Assembly: GCA_019415645.1 (NCBI GenBank)
Contig: DXYV01000003.1
Span: 82,804 to 146,803, forward strand
Direction of reading: 5' to 3'
Length of the DNA: 64,000 nucleotides
Origin: Clostridiales bacterium
GTDB lineage: Bacteria; Bacillota; Clostridia; Oscillospirales; Oscillospiraceae
The position numbers and the translations under genes are program-made. The notes beneath the pieces are model-generated. The model was not told the origin of the DNA, ran no database searches, and worked only from the letters and a program-made list of their open reading frames with translations. Position 1 is the stretch's first letter. Each line of letters begins with the position of its first letter. Below, piece by piece: positions 8,414 to 17,141 of the stretch.

Positions 8414-9355
8414 GTGGAGTTACGGCACGTCAAGATTTTTGTCCTGGCCGCAGAGTATCAAAATTTTTCCAAGGTGGCGGAGTTCGCCTTTATATCGCAG
8501 TCCTCCGTAAGTAAATACATCCAGATTTTGGAGGATGAGCTGGGCGGCGCGCTCTTTGTCCGGGACGGGCGTCATACCGAGCTGAGTGAGTTCGGACGGG
8601 CATTTTTGCCCCACGCCATTTCCATATTGGAGAAGGAAGAGGAAGCAAAGGCGGTCCTGCAGCATTTCAAGCAGGGCTACCGCCACGAAAACCTGCGGAT
8701 TGGGATTGAGGATTCCCTTTTGGTCGCTCCACCCGAAGTGTTCTTTATCCGTCTGGCCCGCGCGATCAGCACTGTTCATACAACAGAGCCGGGCATACAA
8801 TTTGACATTCAATATTACAGCTGCAGCGAGTTGGAAATGATGATGCGGGAGGGCCGAATCGACTTGGCTCTGCGTCTGCTCAGCGACGCGCAGGCGGCAA
8901 ACGAGGATGACGCGCTGAACCGGGTCTGCTTGTCGCTGGACCGGAACTACCTGACGGTTTCGGCGGAAACGGATGTTTCCGGTGGATACAGAGAGGTGAT
9001 GAAGCGCGTGGACACCTACATGTTTGATGGACAGCATATGCCGCGGAATGTTACCTATACCATGGTCAACCAATATGGAATCTCCAGTGGAATCAAGGTG
9101 TACCGGGATTGGAACGAGCTGCTTCTGAATATCATTCTGGGCAACGGCAGAATGGCCGCGATCATGCCGGGAAATATGCGGCATATCGCGCTGGCCTGCG
9201 GGCTGAACATGCTTCCTATGGAGGATTTCCAGCTCAAAAGCGGACTGTATGGGGTCTACCGCAAGGGGAACGAGTCCTGCGCGGAGCTGTTTTTGTCGCA
9301 CTTGCAGAAGCGCTTTCAAGAAAATATGAATCTTCCGCCGACTGATCCGCCATAA
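8414..9355 (+). CDS. LysR-family transcriptional regulator of cluster A
   Basis: This 313-residue protein has an N-terminal winged helix-turn-helix ('MELRHVKIFVLAAEYQNFSKVAEFAFISQSSVSKYIQILEDELGGALFVRDGR') followed by a periplasmic-binding-like effector domain. LysR proteins bind pathway metabolites and usually activate adjacent catabolic genes from palindromic sites. The GTG start at 8414 follows GAGAGGAGG within 20 bases of the preceding stop, so it is co-transcribed with the FrdA-like gene. A terminator and then the promoter of the second OYE-like gene follow. The AGGAATTCCT palindrome near 9458-9467 in that promoter region is a plausible target. Confidence 0.9.
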   Translation: MELRHVKIFVLAAEYQNFSKVAEFAFISQSSVSKYIQILEDELGGALFVRDGRHTELSEFGRAFLPHAISILEKEEEAKAVLQHFKQGYRHENLRIGIEDSLLVAPPEVFFIRLARAISTVHTTEPGIQFDIQYYSCSELEMMMREGRIDLALRLLSDAQAANEDDALNRVCLSLDRNYLTVSAETDVSGGYREVMKRVDTYMFDGQHMPRNVTYTMVNQYGISSGIKVYRDWNELLLNIILGNGRMAAIMPGNMRHIALACGLNMLPMEDFQLKSGLYGVYRKGNESCAELFLSHLQKRFQENMNLPPTDPP

Positions 9356-9366
9356 AGCGAAACGAG

Positions 9367-9399
9367 GGGGCCCCGCAAACATTTGGCGGGGCCCCTTCC
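9367..9399 (+). terminator. rho-independent terminator after the LysR gene
   Basis: A perfect 10-bp G+C-rich stem (GGGGCCCCGC / GCGGGGCCCC) with a 9-base loop is followed by TTCC. It splits cluster A into two transcription units. Confidence 0.75.
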
Positions 9400-9474
9400 G
9401 TTTGCAGATCAGAGCTGCAAAATGCATAGAAATAGGCGTTTCCAATCAAGAATGGCAGGAATTCCTAAACAATA

Positions 9475-9502
9475 TTGGTAAAAAAGCACACGAAGCTTAT
9501 AA
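9475..9502 (+). promoter_or_regulatory. sigma-A-type promoter for the second cluster A operon
   Basis: TTGGTA at 9475-9480, a 16-base spacer and a perfect TATAAT at 9497-9502 lie 76 bases before the second OYE-like gene. An AGGAATTCCT palindrome just upstream may be a LysR site. Confidence 0.55.
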
Positions 9503-9578
9503 TGAAAGCATGGGAGAGGGACTCCCGCCCCATCGTGTTTGATTCGACTGAAACAAATGGAAAGGAGCGACGCAAGCC

Positions 9579-11537
9579 ATGCAAAACCGGTATAGCCATC
9601 TTTTTTCCCCCCTGAATATTCATGGAGTGACTCTGCGCAACCGCATCATCCAAACCGCCAGCTGCCCGCACTTCATCCAAGGATCGGAGAAGTACCCCAG
9701 CGAGGGCCTGATTACCTATCATGCGAGCAATGCGAAGGGCGGCGCCGCGGTGGTGGTCTGCAAGGCCAATCAGCCCAAGAAGATCCGGCATCCCCACGAC
9801 TGCTGTCTGGACATTAACGACGAGACAAATCTGCATTACTTCTGCCAAATGACAGACGCCATTCACTATTATGGCGCGAAGGCGTCTCTTCTGCTTCAGC
9901 CGGATATTGCACTGACCGAAGGCTGGGACGCCAGCGACGGAATCCTGTCGGAATTCGTGGAGGGGGATGGAAGCGTCCCCGTGACAGGAAAAGCAGCCAC
10001 CCGAGAAATGCTGGAACGGGTGGCGGATGCCTATGCCGACTGCGCCGAGCAGGGAAAACGCGCGGGATTTGACATGTGCTTTATCCATATGTCGTACCGG
10101 TTAATGTTCCCGGGGCGCTTCCTATCCCCCTACACCAACCGGCGCACCGACGAGTTTGGCGGCGATGTCCATGGCCGTGCTCAGTTCCCGCTGATGATCG
10201 CCAAAAAGGTAAAGCAGCGCTGCGGAGAAAATTTCCTCATTGAGATCAGCTGTTCCGGACAGGAGCCGGAGCTGACCCCAGGCGTGACCATCGACGACAC
10301 CATCCAGCTGGCAAAGGAGATCGACGGCTATATTGACTTGCTCCAAATCCGCGGTACGTTTATTGACCCGTCACAGCCCACCTACCTAAATCCCAAGCGG
10401 ATCCCGCATTTGGAGACCACTGCGGCGATCAAAGAGGGCTGCCGCTCGCTGGGTGTCGGCACGAAGATCACGCTGATGGGCGGATGCCAGGACCCGGAGC
10501 TCCTGGACGAGATCATTGCCAAGGGACAGGCCGACATGATTGGGGCGGCCCGGGGCTTTATCGCCGATCCCAACTGGCCGGTAAAGGCCCAGCTGGGCAA
10601 GGCGGACGAGATCATCCCCTGCTTGCGGTGCAACAAGTGTCATCAGGCCCACACAGACGACTGGAACAGCGTGTGCTCGGTCAACCCGGAGTTCGGAATC
10701 CAACACCGGTTGATCCATATGGTGCCTCCGCCCACGACCCCGAAAAAGGTGGCTGTTATCGGCGGCGGCCCCGCCGGAATGAAAGCGGCGCTGGACAGCG
10801 CGCAGCGCGGCCATTATGTCACCCTGTTTGAACAGAAGGACCGGCTGGGCGGCCTGCTGAACGACGCGGGCGTCCCCGCAATCAAATGGACGCTGAAGGA
10901 ATTCCGCGACCGCATGGTCCACCTGGTGGAAAAACAGCCCAATCTGACGGTGGCGCTGAATACCAAGGCGACGCCGGAACAAATTGAGCAGGGCGGATTT
11001 GAGGCCGTAGTAGTCGCCATCGGAGCGGAACCCATTATCCCGCCCATTCCCGGCGTGGACGGAGCCAACGTCTGCACGGCGATCTGCGCGCTGCATGACC
11101 ATACAAAGCTGGCCAAGGATGTGGTCATCATCGGCGGCGGGGAGATCGGAGTCGAAACCGGAATCTATCTGGCGGAAAACGGACATACCGTTCATCTGCT
11201 GGAGATGCAGGACACTCTGGCGCCCGACTGCGTCCCCATCCATTTCCGCATTCTGTTCCGCCAGCGCTGGGAGGCCACAGAGGGCTTCCACTACGCCCTC
11301 AAGGCCACCTGTACCGGCATAACCGAGACGGGCGTGACCTATGTGGACGAAGCAGGCGAAGCGCATACTATTTCTGCGGGCAGTGTGGTCCTGGCGGCCG
11401 GAATGCGCGCCAAGACGGAAGAGGCCTATCGTTTCTATAACAGCGCGGCCCGCAGCTTTGTCATCGGCGACTGCAATCAGGTGGGCAGCGTACAACAATG
11501 TATGCGCAGCGGCTATGCCACGGCCCGCCAGATTTAA
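9579..11537 (+). CDS. OYE/FadH-like Fe-S flavoprotein reductase, cluster A copy 2
   Basis: This 652-residue paralogue of the 4467 protein has the same order: FMN barrel, Cys cluster ('CLRCNKCHQAHTDDWNSVCSVNP', from about 348), FAD fold ('KVAVIGGGPAGMKAA', about 388) and NAD(P) fold ('VVIIGGGEIGVETG', about 514). It carries the same odd barrel motif ('IHMSYRLMFPGRFLSPYTNRRTDEFGG'). The expected role is NAD(P)H-driven reduction of a conjugated C=C bond, probably on a later or isomeric intermediate than copy 1. AAGGAG lies before ATG 9579. It heads an operon with the second FrdA-like protein and two SDRs, with 17 bases to the next gene. Cofactors are inferred from motifs; substrate unknown. Confidence 0.85.
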   Translation: MQNRYSHLFSPLNIHGVTLRNRIIQTASCPHFIQGSEKYPSEGLITYHASNAKGGAAVVVCKANQPKKIRHPHDCCLDINDETNLHYFCQMTDAIHYYGAKASLLLQPDIALTEGWDASDGILSEFVEGDGSVPVTGKAATREMLERVADAYADCAEQGKRAGFDMCFIHMSYRLMFPGRFLSPYTNRRTDEFGGDVHGRAQFPLMIAKKVKQRCGENFLIEISCSGQEPELTPGVTIDDTIQLAKEIDGYIDLLQIRGTFIDPSQPTYLNPKRIPHLETTAAIKEGCRSLGVGTKITLMGGCQDPELLDEIIAKGQADMIGAARGFIADPNWPVKAQLGKADEIIPCLRCNKCHQAHTDDWNSVCSVNPEFGIQHRLIHMVPPPTTPKKVAVIGGGPAGMKAALDSAQRGHYVTLFEQKDRLGGLLNDAGVPAIKWTLKEFRDRMVHLVEKQPNLTVALNTKATPEQIEQGGFEAVVVAIGAEPIIPPIPGVDGANVCTAICALHDHTKLAKDVVIIGGGEIGVETGIYLAENGHTVHLLEMQDTLAPDCVPIHFRILFRQRWEATEGFHYALKATCTGITETGVTYVDEAGEAHTISAGSVVLAAGMRAKTEEAYRFYNSAARSFVIGDCNQVGSVQQCMRSGYATARQI

Positions 11538-11554
11538 CCGTGAAGGAGGAGAAC

Positions 11555-13069
11555 ATGAAAACGCATACGGATACCGACCTCTGCATCGTAGGCGGCGCAG
11601 GCGCGGGCCTGTGCGCTGCGGTCCGTGCGGCGCAGTGCGGCGTCAAGCATATTCTGGTCCTGGATAAGCAGCCGAAAATGGGCGGCTGTACGCGTATGGC
11701 ACAGGGGATGTTCTCCTGTGAAAGCCCGGTACAAAAGCGGAACGGCGACCAAATGCTCTCCGCCGACGAGTGCTTTCATTATCATATGGATATGACCAAC
11801 TGGGAACCGGACGGCAAGCTGGTGCGGAAATGGCTGACGACGACCGGCAAGGTGGTGGGCTGGCTGGAGGACTATGTGGGCGTGGAATTTATCCAGGCCG
11901 CACCCTGGAGCACCGGCTTGCCGGCCTACCATATGACCGCCAAGCCAACGGGAAATGAAATTGTCAACCACCTGCTGGCCAAATGCCGGGCGCTGGGTGT
12001 GGAGCTGGTTACCAATGCGCGGGCGCGCCACCTGCTTCAGAAGGACGGCGCGGTCATTGGAGTGCAGGCGGAGAAAGACGGCGAGGAGTGGGAGATCCAT
12101 GCCAAACGGGTCATTTTGGCTACCGGCTCCATTTCCGCGAACCAGGAGCTGATCCAGCGCTTTTATGGCCGGGATAATGATATGAGTCATGTCCGCATTA
12201 TGGCGAATGTCCCCCATAACACGGGCGACGGCCTTCTTATGGCGGAAGAGCTGGGCGCGGCCAATACTCCCATTGCCAGCCTGTTTATTGGCCCCCACAA
12301 CCATCCCTACAATCCTCGCACCGGGCTGCTGATTCGCAGGCCTCATGTGGTGAAGGTCAACCGGGACGGCGAGCGATTCACCAATGAGGATCAGATCATC
12401 ACGCGCCGCTGGGGATGGACGCTGGCTGTGTCCCTGGACCGCCAGCCGGAGAAAAAGTGCTTTGCCCTGATGGACGCCTCGATGCTCCGCTATTTTCTGG
12501 AGCACAAGCAGAATTATTACCCTCTGGAGATGATTCACGGAACCGGCCACACCAATATCAAGGACGACTATGGGAAGGACGAGGCCAAGAGTCTGGACTG
12601 GAACAATCCCACCAAGTGGCTGGACCATATTGTGGAGGACATCGAAGCGGAGATAGCAGGCGGCCGAATCGCAAAATGCGGCAGTTATGCGGAAATGGCA
12701 CAGGTAATCGGCTGCACGCCGCAGAAGATTGAGGAGACCATTTCCAACTACAACCGGTATTGTGCCCAGGGCTATGACGAGGAATTCCTCAAGGAGCCGG
12801 AATACCTGTTCCCTCTGACGGAGTTCCCGATTTATGTTATGAAGGCATATCAGGGAATCGACACGCCAATCGGCGGAATCCGTATCAATCATGAGCAAAA
12901 GATCGTCAACAAGGAGCTCTATCCGATTCCCAATCTCTATGGAGCCGGCATCATGACGGGCGGCTGGCTTGGCCGCAATTACGGATTTTTTGGCTCGGAA
13001 ATGAGCTATGTGACCTATTCGGGCTATGCCGCCGGCGAACATGCGGCAAAGGAGATTCTGGGGGAGTAG
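11555..13069 (+). CDS. FrdA-like FAD-dependent oxidoreductase, cluster A copy 2
   Basis: This 504-residue FAD-binding-2 family protein has the dinucleotide motif 'DLCIVGGAGAGLCAAVRAAQCG' at about residues 7-28. 'IGPHNHPYNPRTGLLIRRPHVVKVNRDGERFT' (near 245-280) and 'YQGIDTPIGGIRIN' (about 432) are shared almost verbatim with the cluster B protein at 37542. The motif 'GFFGSEMSYVTYSG' is near 475. There is no signal peptide, FMN domain or Fe-S site. It probably oxidises or reduces a ring C-C bond in the same pathway as its OYE-like neighbour. The start is ATG 11555 behind GAAGGAGGAG; an upstream in-frame GTG-containing extension overlaps the previous gene and was rejected. Confidence 0.8.
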   Translation: MKTHTDTDLCIVGGAGAGLCAAVRAAQCGVKHILVLDKQPKMGGCTRMAQGMFSCESPVQKRNGDQMLSADECFHYHMDMTNWEPDGKLVRKWLTTTGKVVGWLEDYVGVEFIQAAPWSTGLPAYHMTAKPTGNEIVNHLLAKCRALGVELVTNARARHLLQKDGAVIGVQAEKDGEEWEIHAKRVILATGSISANQELIQRFYGRDNDMSHVRIMANVPHNTGDGLLMAEELGAANTPIASLFIGPHNHPYNPRTGLLIRRPHVVKVNRDGERFTNEDQIITRRWGWTLAVSLDRQPEKKCFALMDASMLRYFLEHKQNYYPLEMIHGTGHTNIKDDYGKDEAKSLDWNNPTKWLDHIVEDIEAEIAGGRIAKCGSYAEMAQVIGCTPQKIEETISNYNRYCAQGYDEEFLKEPEYLFPLTEFPIYVMKAYQGIDTPIGGIRINHEQKIVNKELYPIPNLYGAGIMTGGWLGRNYGFFGSEMSYVTYSGYAAGEHAAKEILGE

Positions 13070-13115
13070 CTGCGCGGGCCCAAACCACAGCAAGTGCCGC
13101 AGGGAGGAAATAAAT

Positions 13116-13871
13116 ATGCTCGATTTGAACGGGAAAACCGCAGTGATCACGGGCGGGAACTCTGGAATTGGGGCGGAGACCGCGCGCCTGTTTTCCCAAC
13201 AGGGCGCGGCGGTCACACTCGTCGCCCGGCGTCAGGCCCAGCTGGAGGAATTGGCGCAGGCCATTCGGTCCCACGGCGGTCAGGTGCTGATTCTTCCGGG
13301 TGATGTGACTCAGGCCGGCTTTGCCGACCATGTATGTGAAAAAACGGTGGAGACCTTTGGACATTTGGATATTCTGGTCAATAACGCCGGTGTGGCGGAC
13401 CAAAACAGAGCGGCCGTGCGCACCTCCGATGCGCTGTGGGAGAAATGCGTCGCCGTGGATGAGACCGCCGTGTTCCGGTTTTGCCGGGCCGCGCTGCGGC
13501 ACATGACGCGGCAGGGCTGGGGCAGCATTGTCAATGTGTCCTCAATTGGCGGGGTCTATTCGATTGCAGGCGCGGCGTACTCCTCCGCGAAGGCGGCGGT
13601 GCTGGGCCTGACGAAAAACATCGGGGTACAGTATGCCGGAACAAAAATCCGCTGCAACGCAGTCTGCCCCGGGCCCACGCAGACGCCCATGCTGACCGAA
13701 GCCTCGGATATGGACCGTGAAATGCTGGAAATTACCGGACGGCGGGTAGACAAGACCACCGGGATGAGTACCCCGCGCGAAATCGCCAACGCCATTTTGT
13801 TTTTTGCCAGTGATGAATCGGCCAGCATCAACGGTCAATCTCTTGTCGTGGACAAAGGAAGCTGTATTTGA
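13116..13871 (+). CDS. SDR-family oxidoreductase, cluster A copy 1
   Basis: This is a 251-residue classical short-chain dehydrogenase. The cofactor motif 'TGGNSGIG' is at about 10-17, 'NNAG' near 90, the catalytic Ser in 'NVSSIGG', and 'YSSAK' gives Tyr and Lys at about 154 and 158. The segment 'VARRQ' after beta-2 fits NADP better than NAD. It should interconvert a hydroxyl and a keto group on the pathway substrate. ATG 13116 follows AGGGAGG. Its stop overlaps the ribosome-binding site of the next SDR gene, showing tight coupling. The closest relative in the window is the 39080 protein in cluster B. Confidence 0.88.
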   Translation: MLDLNGKTAVITGGNSGIGAETARLFSQQGAAVTLVARRQAQLEELAQAIRSHGGQVLILPGDVTQAGFADHVCEKTVETFGHLDILVNNAGVADQNRAAVRTSDALWEKCVAVDETAVFRFCRAALRHMTRQGWGSIVNVSSIGGVYSIAGAAYSSAKAAVLGLTKNIGVQYAGTKIRCNAVCPGPTQTPMLTEASDMDREMLEITGRRVDKTTGMSTPREIANAILFFASDESASINGQSLVVDKGSCI

Positions 13872-13882
13872 GGAGGCGCAGC

Positions 13883-14692
13883 ATGAAACAGACGCAAGGA
13901 CGCATGGCACAAAAATATGCGCTGATCACCGGCGGAAATTCTGGAATTGGAGCCGCCACAGCCAGGCTTTTTGCGCAGGAGGGCGCGGCCGGGATTGCCC
14001 TTTTGGATCTGGAAAAGCCGGGGCAGGATTTTTATGCGCTGGCCCGGGAACTGACCGATCTGGGGACCCAGGCCTTCGCGCTGCCCTGCGATGTGACCGA
14101 ATCCGCCCAGGTGAAACGGGCGGTCGACGCGGCGGCAGAACGATTTGGACGTCTGGATGTTTCGGTCCACTGTGCGGGCGTGCTGGATTTTAACGCCTCG
14201 GTTTTGCGTACCAGCGACGAACTCTGGGAGACTACGGTCGCCATCAACCAGAGCGGCGTTTTTTACTGCTGCCGGGAGGTTTTGCGCCATATGGAGAAGC
14301 AGGGGTGCGGCAGCATCATCAATGTCTCCTCGGTGGCCGGGATTTCCGGCAACTCCGGCGCGGCGTATTCCTCCTCCAAGCATGCGGTGGTGAGCCTGAG
14401 CAAAAACATCGCCATTCAATATACCGGGACGGGCATCCGCTGCAACACCATTTGTCCCGGTCCCACCACCACGCCGATGACGGAAGTAAAACCGGAGAAC
14501 GCCGCAGAGGACGGCCTGCCCAATGACCCCCGATTTGACCGGGAATTTACCCATATTTGCCAGAGGCATGCGGATGGAAGCATTGGCTTCCTCACGCCGG
14601 AGGATCAAGCAAACGCCATTTTGTTTTTCGCCAGCGATGAGGCCAAGGCGATCACGGGGCAATGGCTCCTGGTTGACAAGGGCTTTTATTGA
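13883..14692 (+). CDS. SDR-family oxidoreductase, cluster A copy 2
   Basis: This is a 269-residue classical short-chain dehydrogenase: 'TGGNSGIG' at about 15-22, 'HCAGVLD' in place of NNAG, 'NVSSVAG', and 'YSSSK' with Tyr at about 161. 'LLDLEKP' after beta-2 contains an Asp, which favours NAD. Having an NADP-like and an NAD-like SDR side by side suggests a hydroxyl epimerisation or a redox-shuttle pair, which is inference. The 'IQYTGTGIRCNTICPGPTTTPM' segment matches the cluster B protein at 39853 most closely. ATG 13883 is preferred because AGGAGG at 13871-13876 precedes it. Confidence 0.88.
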   Translation: MKQTQGRMAQKYALITGGNSGIGAATARLFAQEGAAGIALLDLEKPGQDFYALARELTDLGTQAFALPCDVTESAQVKRAVDAAAERFGRLDVSVHCAGVLDFNASVLRTSDELWETTVAINQSGVFYCCREVLRHMEKQGCGSIINVSSVAGISGNSGAAYSSSKHAVVSLSKNIAIQYTGTGIRCNTICPGPTTTPMTEVKPENAAEDGLPNDPRFDREFTHICQRHADGSIGFLTPEDQANAILFFASDEAKAITGQWLLVDKGFY

Positions 14693-14742
14693 AGAGACCG
14701 CGGGCGTTTTAAAACAACCTTGAAAAATAAGGATTTCACAGC

Positions 14743-14777
14743 AAAGGGCCAGGCATGAATTTGTGCCTGGCCCTTTT
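14743..14777 (+). terminator. rho-independent terminator at the end of cluster A
   Basis: A 13-bp perfect stem (AAAGGGCCAGGCA / TGCCTGGCCCTTT) with an 8-base loop ends in TTTT. It closes the OYE-FrdA-SDR-SDR operon. Confidence 0.9.
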
Positions 14778-14918
14778 GCGTTGAAAGGGGAACAAAAGCA
14801 GGCACCTGTGCTCCGGGGTGTGCAGGAAAAAAAGAGGTTTCCCGCACACCTTTCCGGAGACACTTATGCTATACTGTATAAAATTGCAACCGGTTTACAA
14901 AGAGGCGAGGTGACGGCC

Positions 14919-16376
14919 GTGCTGCCGTTTAGTGAATACCTGCGGGAATTGCTGCAAAAGAAAAAACTGACGATCTCAGCGCTCTCCCGGCTGTCGGGGG
15001 TAGAGCGGACGGCTCTGTCCAAGACGCTCACCGGCCAGCGGGTGCTGCCCTACGACGCGCTGGACGCGCTGGTGTACCACCTGCGTCTGACACCCAGCGA
15101 GGAACGGCGGTTCCGGGCCTACTACGACGCCCAGTTTGAGAAGGAGGGCATCCGGCGCTCCCGGGAGGTGGTGGGCAGGCTGTTCTCCGACCTGGCCAAG
15201 CTGGACTTTACCACCCCGGCTTTTGAGGAGAGCCGGCTGCTGATGAACCTGGCGCAGTACGCCGGGGAGCGCTCCATTTTCTCCGGCGCGACCAATGTGC
15301 AGCCCCTGCTGCGCATGGTGTTGACCGAGGAGCTGTCCCGGTCGGACGCACGGGTGGAGCTGACGGTGCCCCCTACGGACACATTTCTCAACGACGAGCT
15401 GCTCCGGCGCTATCTGGACGGCCGGATGACGGCGGAGGTCAGCCAGATCATCGCGTTCGATGCCTCCGGCGCGGCGGAGGATATCAATCTGCACAATCTG
15501 GAGTGCTTCTGCCGGGTGCTTCCCATCTGCCTGCTGTCCAAGCGGCACTACCACCCCTATTACTATTACGACAACAGCATCGCCGCCCGCTACACCGATC
15601 CGTTCCCCTATTTCCTGGCCACCCACAGCTGCGTGGTGTGCCTGTCCGAGGACGGCGGCCAGGCCATGCTGCTGCGGGGCACGGACCAGGTGGAGCGCTA
15701 CCACCGGCATTTCCAGTCCCTGCTGACCCAGTGTTACAGCCTGATTCAGTACACCGCAGACCCGGTGGAGATCCTGGCCTCCTACGATGACTATACCGAT
15801 GAAAACGGGTTCTACATGATGATGGACCAGCCCTGTTTCGGACGCTTTTATGATGACGCGGTCATCGACCGCTACCTGCGCCGGGAGCTGCCCTTTTACG
15901 AGCGGCTCCTGATGGTGGCCAGGCAGAGATTTGACCGTCTGCGGTCAGTGGGGCAGTTTTACACCCTGTTTTCCCGCAGTGGGCTGGAGCGGTTTGCGGC
16001 GACCGGGACGCTGGATGACTTCCCGGTGGCCTTTGTGGAACCCTTTCCGCCTGTCTACCGGCGGCAGCTGATGGTGGCCCTGGCGGAGCGGATCCGCACG
16101 GGGGACGTCACCGGGCGGGTGCTGGAGCCGGGCGTGTTTCCCAATTATCTGAGCATGACCACCTCCCGGGAATCCGGGGTGGGCTTCTTTACCACCGAGC
16201 ATTTCCCTCTGCAGGACGGATTCTGTTCGGTCCAGATCAAGGAGCCCAACCTGTGCCGGGCGTTCCACGGGTGGCTGATCCACCTGCCCAGCAGCGGACA
16301 GGCCCTGGATGCGGAGGAGACGGCAGCCGTGCTGGAGACTCTGGCCCGCACGACTGGACGAAAGGAGATGGAGTAA
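14919..16376 (+). CDS. XRE-type helix-turn-helix regulator with a large C-terminal domain
   Basis: This protein of about 485 residues has an N-terminal XRE-like HTH ('LLQKKKLTISALSRLSGVERTALSKTLTGQRVLPYDALDALVYHLRL', residues about 10-57) followed by some 420 residues without a recognised domain. It is intracellular, with no signal or membrane segment. The start is GTG 14919 (or GTG 14910 in the same frame), with a weak GAGGTG site. It is followed at once by a membrane protein and a secreted SLH protein in one operon, so it probably senses a ligand and controls a cell-surface function. The HTH call is confident; the effector domain is an orphan to me. Confidence 0.65.
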   Translation: MLPFSEYLRELLQKKKLTISALSRLSGVERTALSKTLTGQRVLPYDALDALVYHLRLTPSEERRFRAYYDAQFEKEGIRRSREVVGRLFSDLAKLDFTTPAFEESRLLMNLAQYAGERSIFSGATNVQPLLRMVLTEELSRSDARVELTVPPTDTFLNDELLRRYLDGRMTAEVSQIIAFDASGAAEDINLHNLECFCRVLPICLLSKRHYHPYYYYDNSIAARYTDPFPYFLATHSCVVCLSEDGGQAMLLRGTDQVERYHRHFQSLLTQCYSLIQYTADPVEILASYDDYTDENGFYMMMDQPCFGRFYDDAVIDRYLRRELPFYERLLMVARQRFDRLRSVGQFYTLFSRSGLERFAATGTLDDFPVAFVEPFPPVYRRQLMVALAERIRTGDVTGRVLEPGVFPNYLSMTTSRESGVGFFTTEHFPLQDGFCSVQIKEPNLCRAFHGWLIHLPSSGQALDAEETAAVLETLARTTGRKEME

Positions 16377-16377
16377 G

Positions 16378-17124
16378 ATGCTGGAGTGGATCGGAAAGAA
16401 CTGGTGCTTCTCCATTCCGATTCTGGCGGCTGTTGTGTACGCGGTGTGCGCCGCCGTGGAGAGCTCCGTCTACAAGAGTCTGAACATCAAGGGGAAGGAT
16501 GCGCCCGCTAAGGGGGACTTTCCCGGGAGCGTGACTATTCTGGAGGCGCTGACGGTGTTCGCCTTCCTGCTGTGGTACAACTGCGGGGCGGTGCTCTGGC
16601 AGCGGGGATGGCGGCCCTTCCTGCTGGCGGTCTCCGGCCTGTTTCTGATTCTGCTGGCGGCGGCGCTGGTCCGGACCTTTCGGCGTCTGACCCGCCCCCG
16701 GCGGAAGGGCGGGCGGGGGTATCCGGGCGCAGCGGCCGCGGCTTTCTGCACGCGGCGGACTGTGGGCAGTTTTGTCCCCGGCTGGTTTGTGGGCCTTCTT
16801 CCCGCGGGAGTGTTCCAGAGCATCGGCCTGGAGGGAGTGGACGGGACCGTCCGCCTGCTGGTGAGCCGGCTGCTCCCCGCCCTGCTGCCCCTGCTGTTTC
16901 TGGCGTTCCTCTGGCTGATTCACCTGCACGACGAGGGCGTCCGCCGGGCGGTCCGCAACGGCAGCTACGACCCGCTGGCCACGGAAGACAAGAAGGAAAA
17001 AAGCCTTGCCGACCTGATGTACGAGGCCCAGATGATGGATCTTATCGAGCGGGGCATCCGGGAGGAAGAAGAGGAAAACGAGCGCCGGTACCGGGAGTAT
17101 TGGGAAGATAAATATCGGAAATGA
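16378..17124 (+). CDS. predicted membrane protein in the regulator-SLH operon
   Basis: This 248-residue protein has four or five hydrophobic segments ('IPILAAVVYAVCAAV', 'ILEALTVFAFLLWY', 'FLLAVSGLFLILLAAAL', 'FVPGWFVGLLPAGVF', 'LLPALLPLLFLAFLWLI'). Its C-terminal tail is charged and highly Glu-rich ('ERGIREEEEENERRYREYWEDKYRK') and probably coiled coil in the cytoplasm. ATG 16378 lies one base after the regulator's stop, with AAGGAG upstream; the next gene starts 17 bases after its stop. I do not recognise the family. A role in sensing or assembly of the secreted neighbour is inferred from position only. Confidence 0.65.
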   Translation: MLEWIGKNWCFSIPILAAVVYAVCAAVESSVYKSLNIKGKDAPAKGDFPGSVTILEALTVFAFLLWYNCGAVLWQRGWRPFLLAVSGLFLILLAAALVRTFRRLTRPRRKGGRGYPGAAAAAFCTRRTVGSFVPGWFVGLLPAGVFQSIGLEGVDGTVRLLVSRLLPALLPLLFLAFLWLIHLHDEGVRRAVRNGSYDPLATEDKKEKSLADLMYEAQMMDLIERGIREEEEENERRYREYWEDKYRK

Positions 17125-17141
17125 AACGAGGAGAGAGGAAC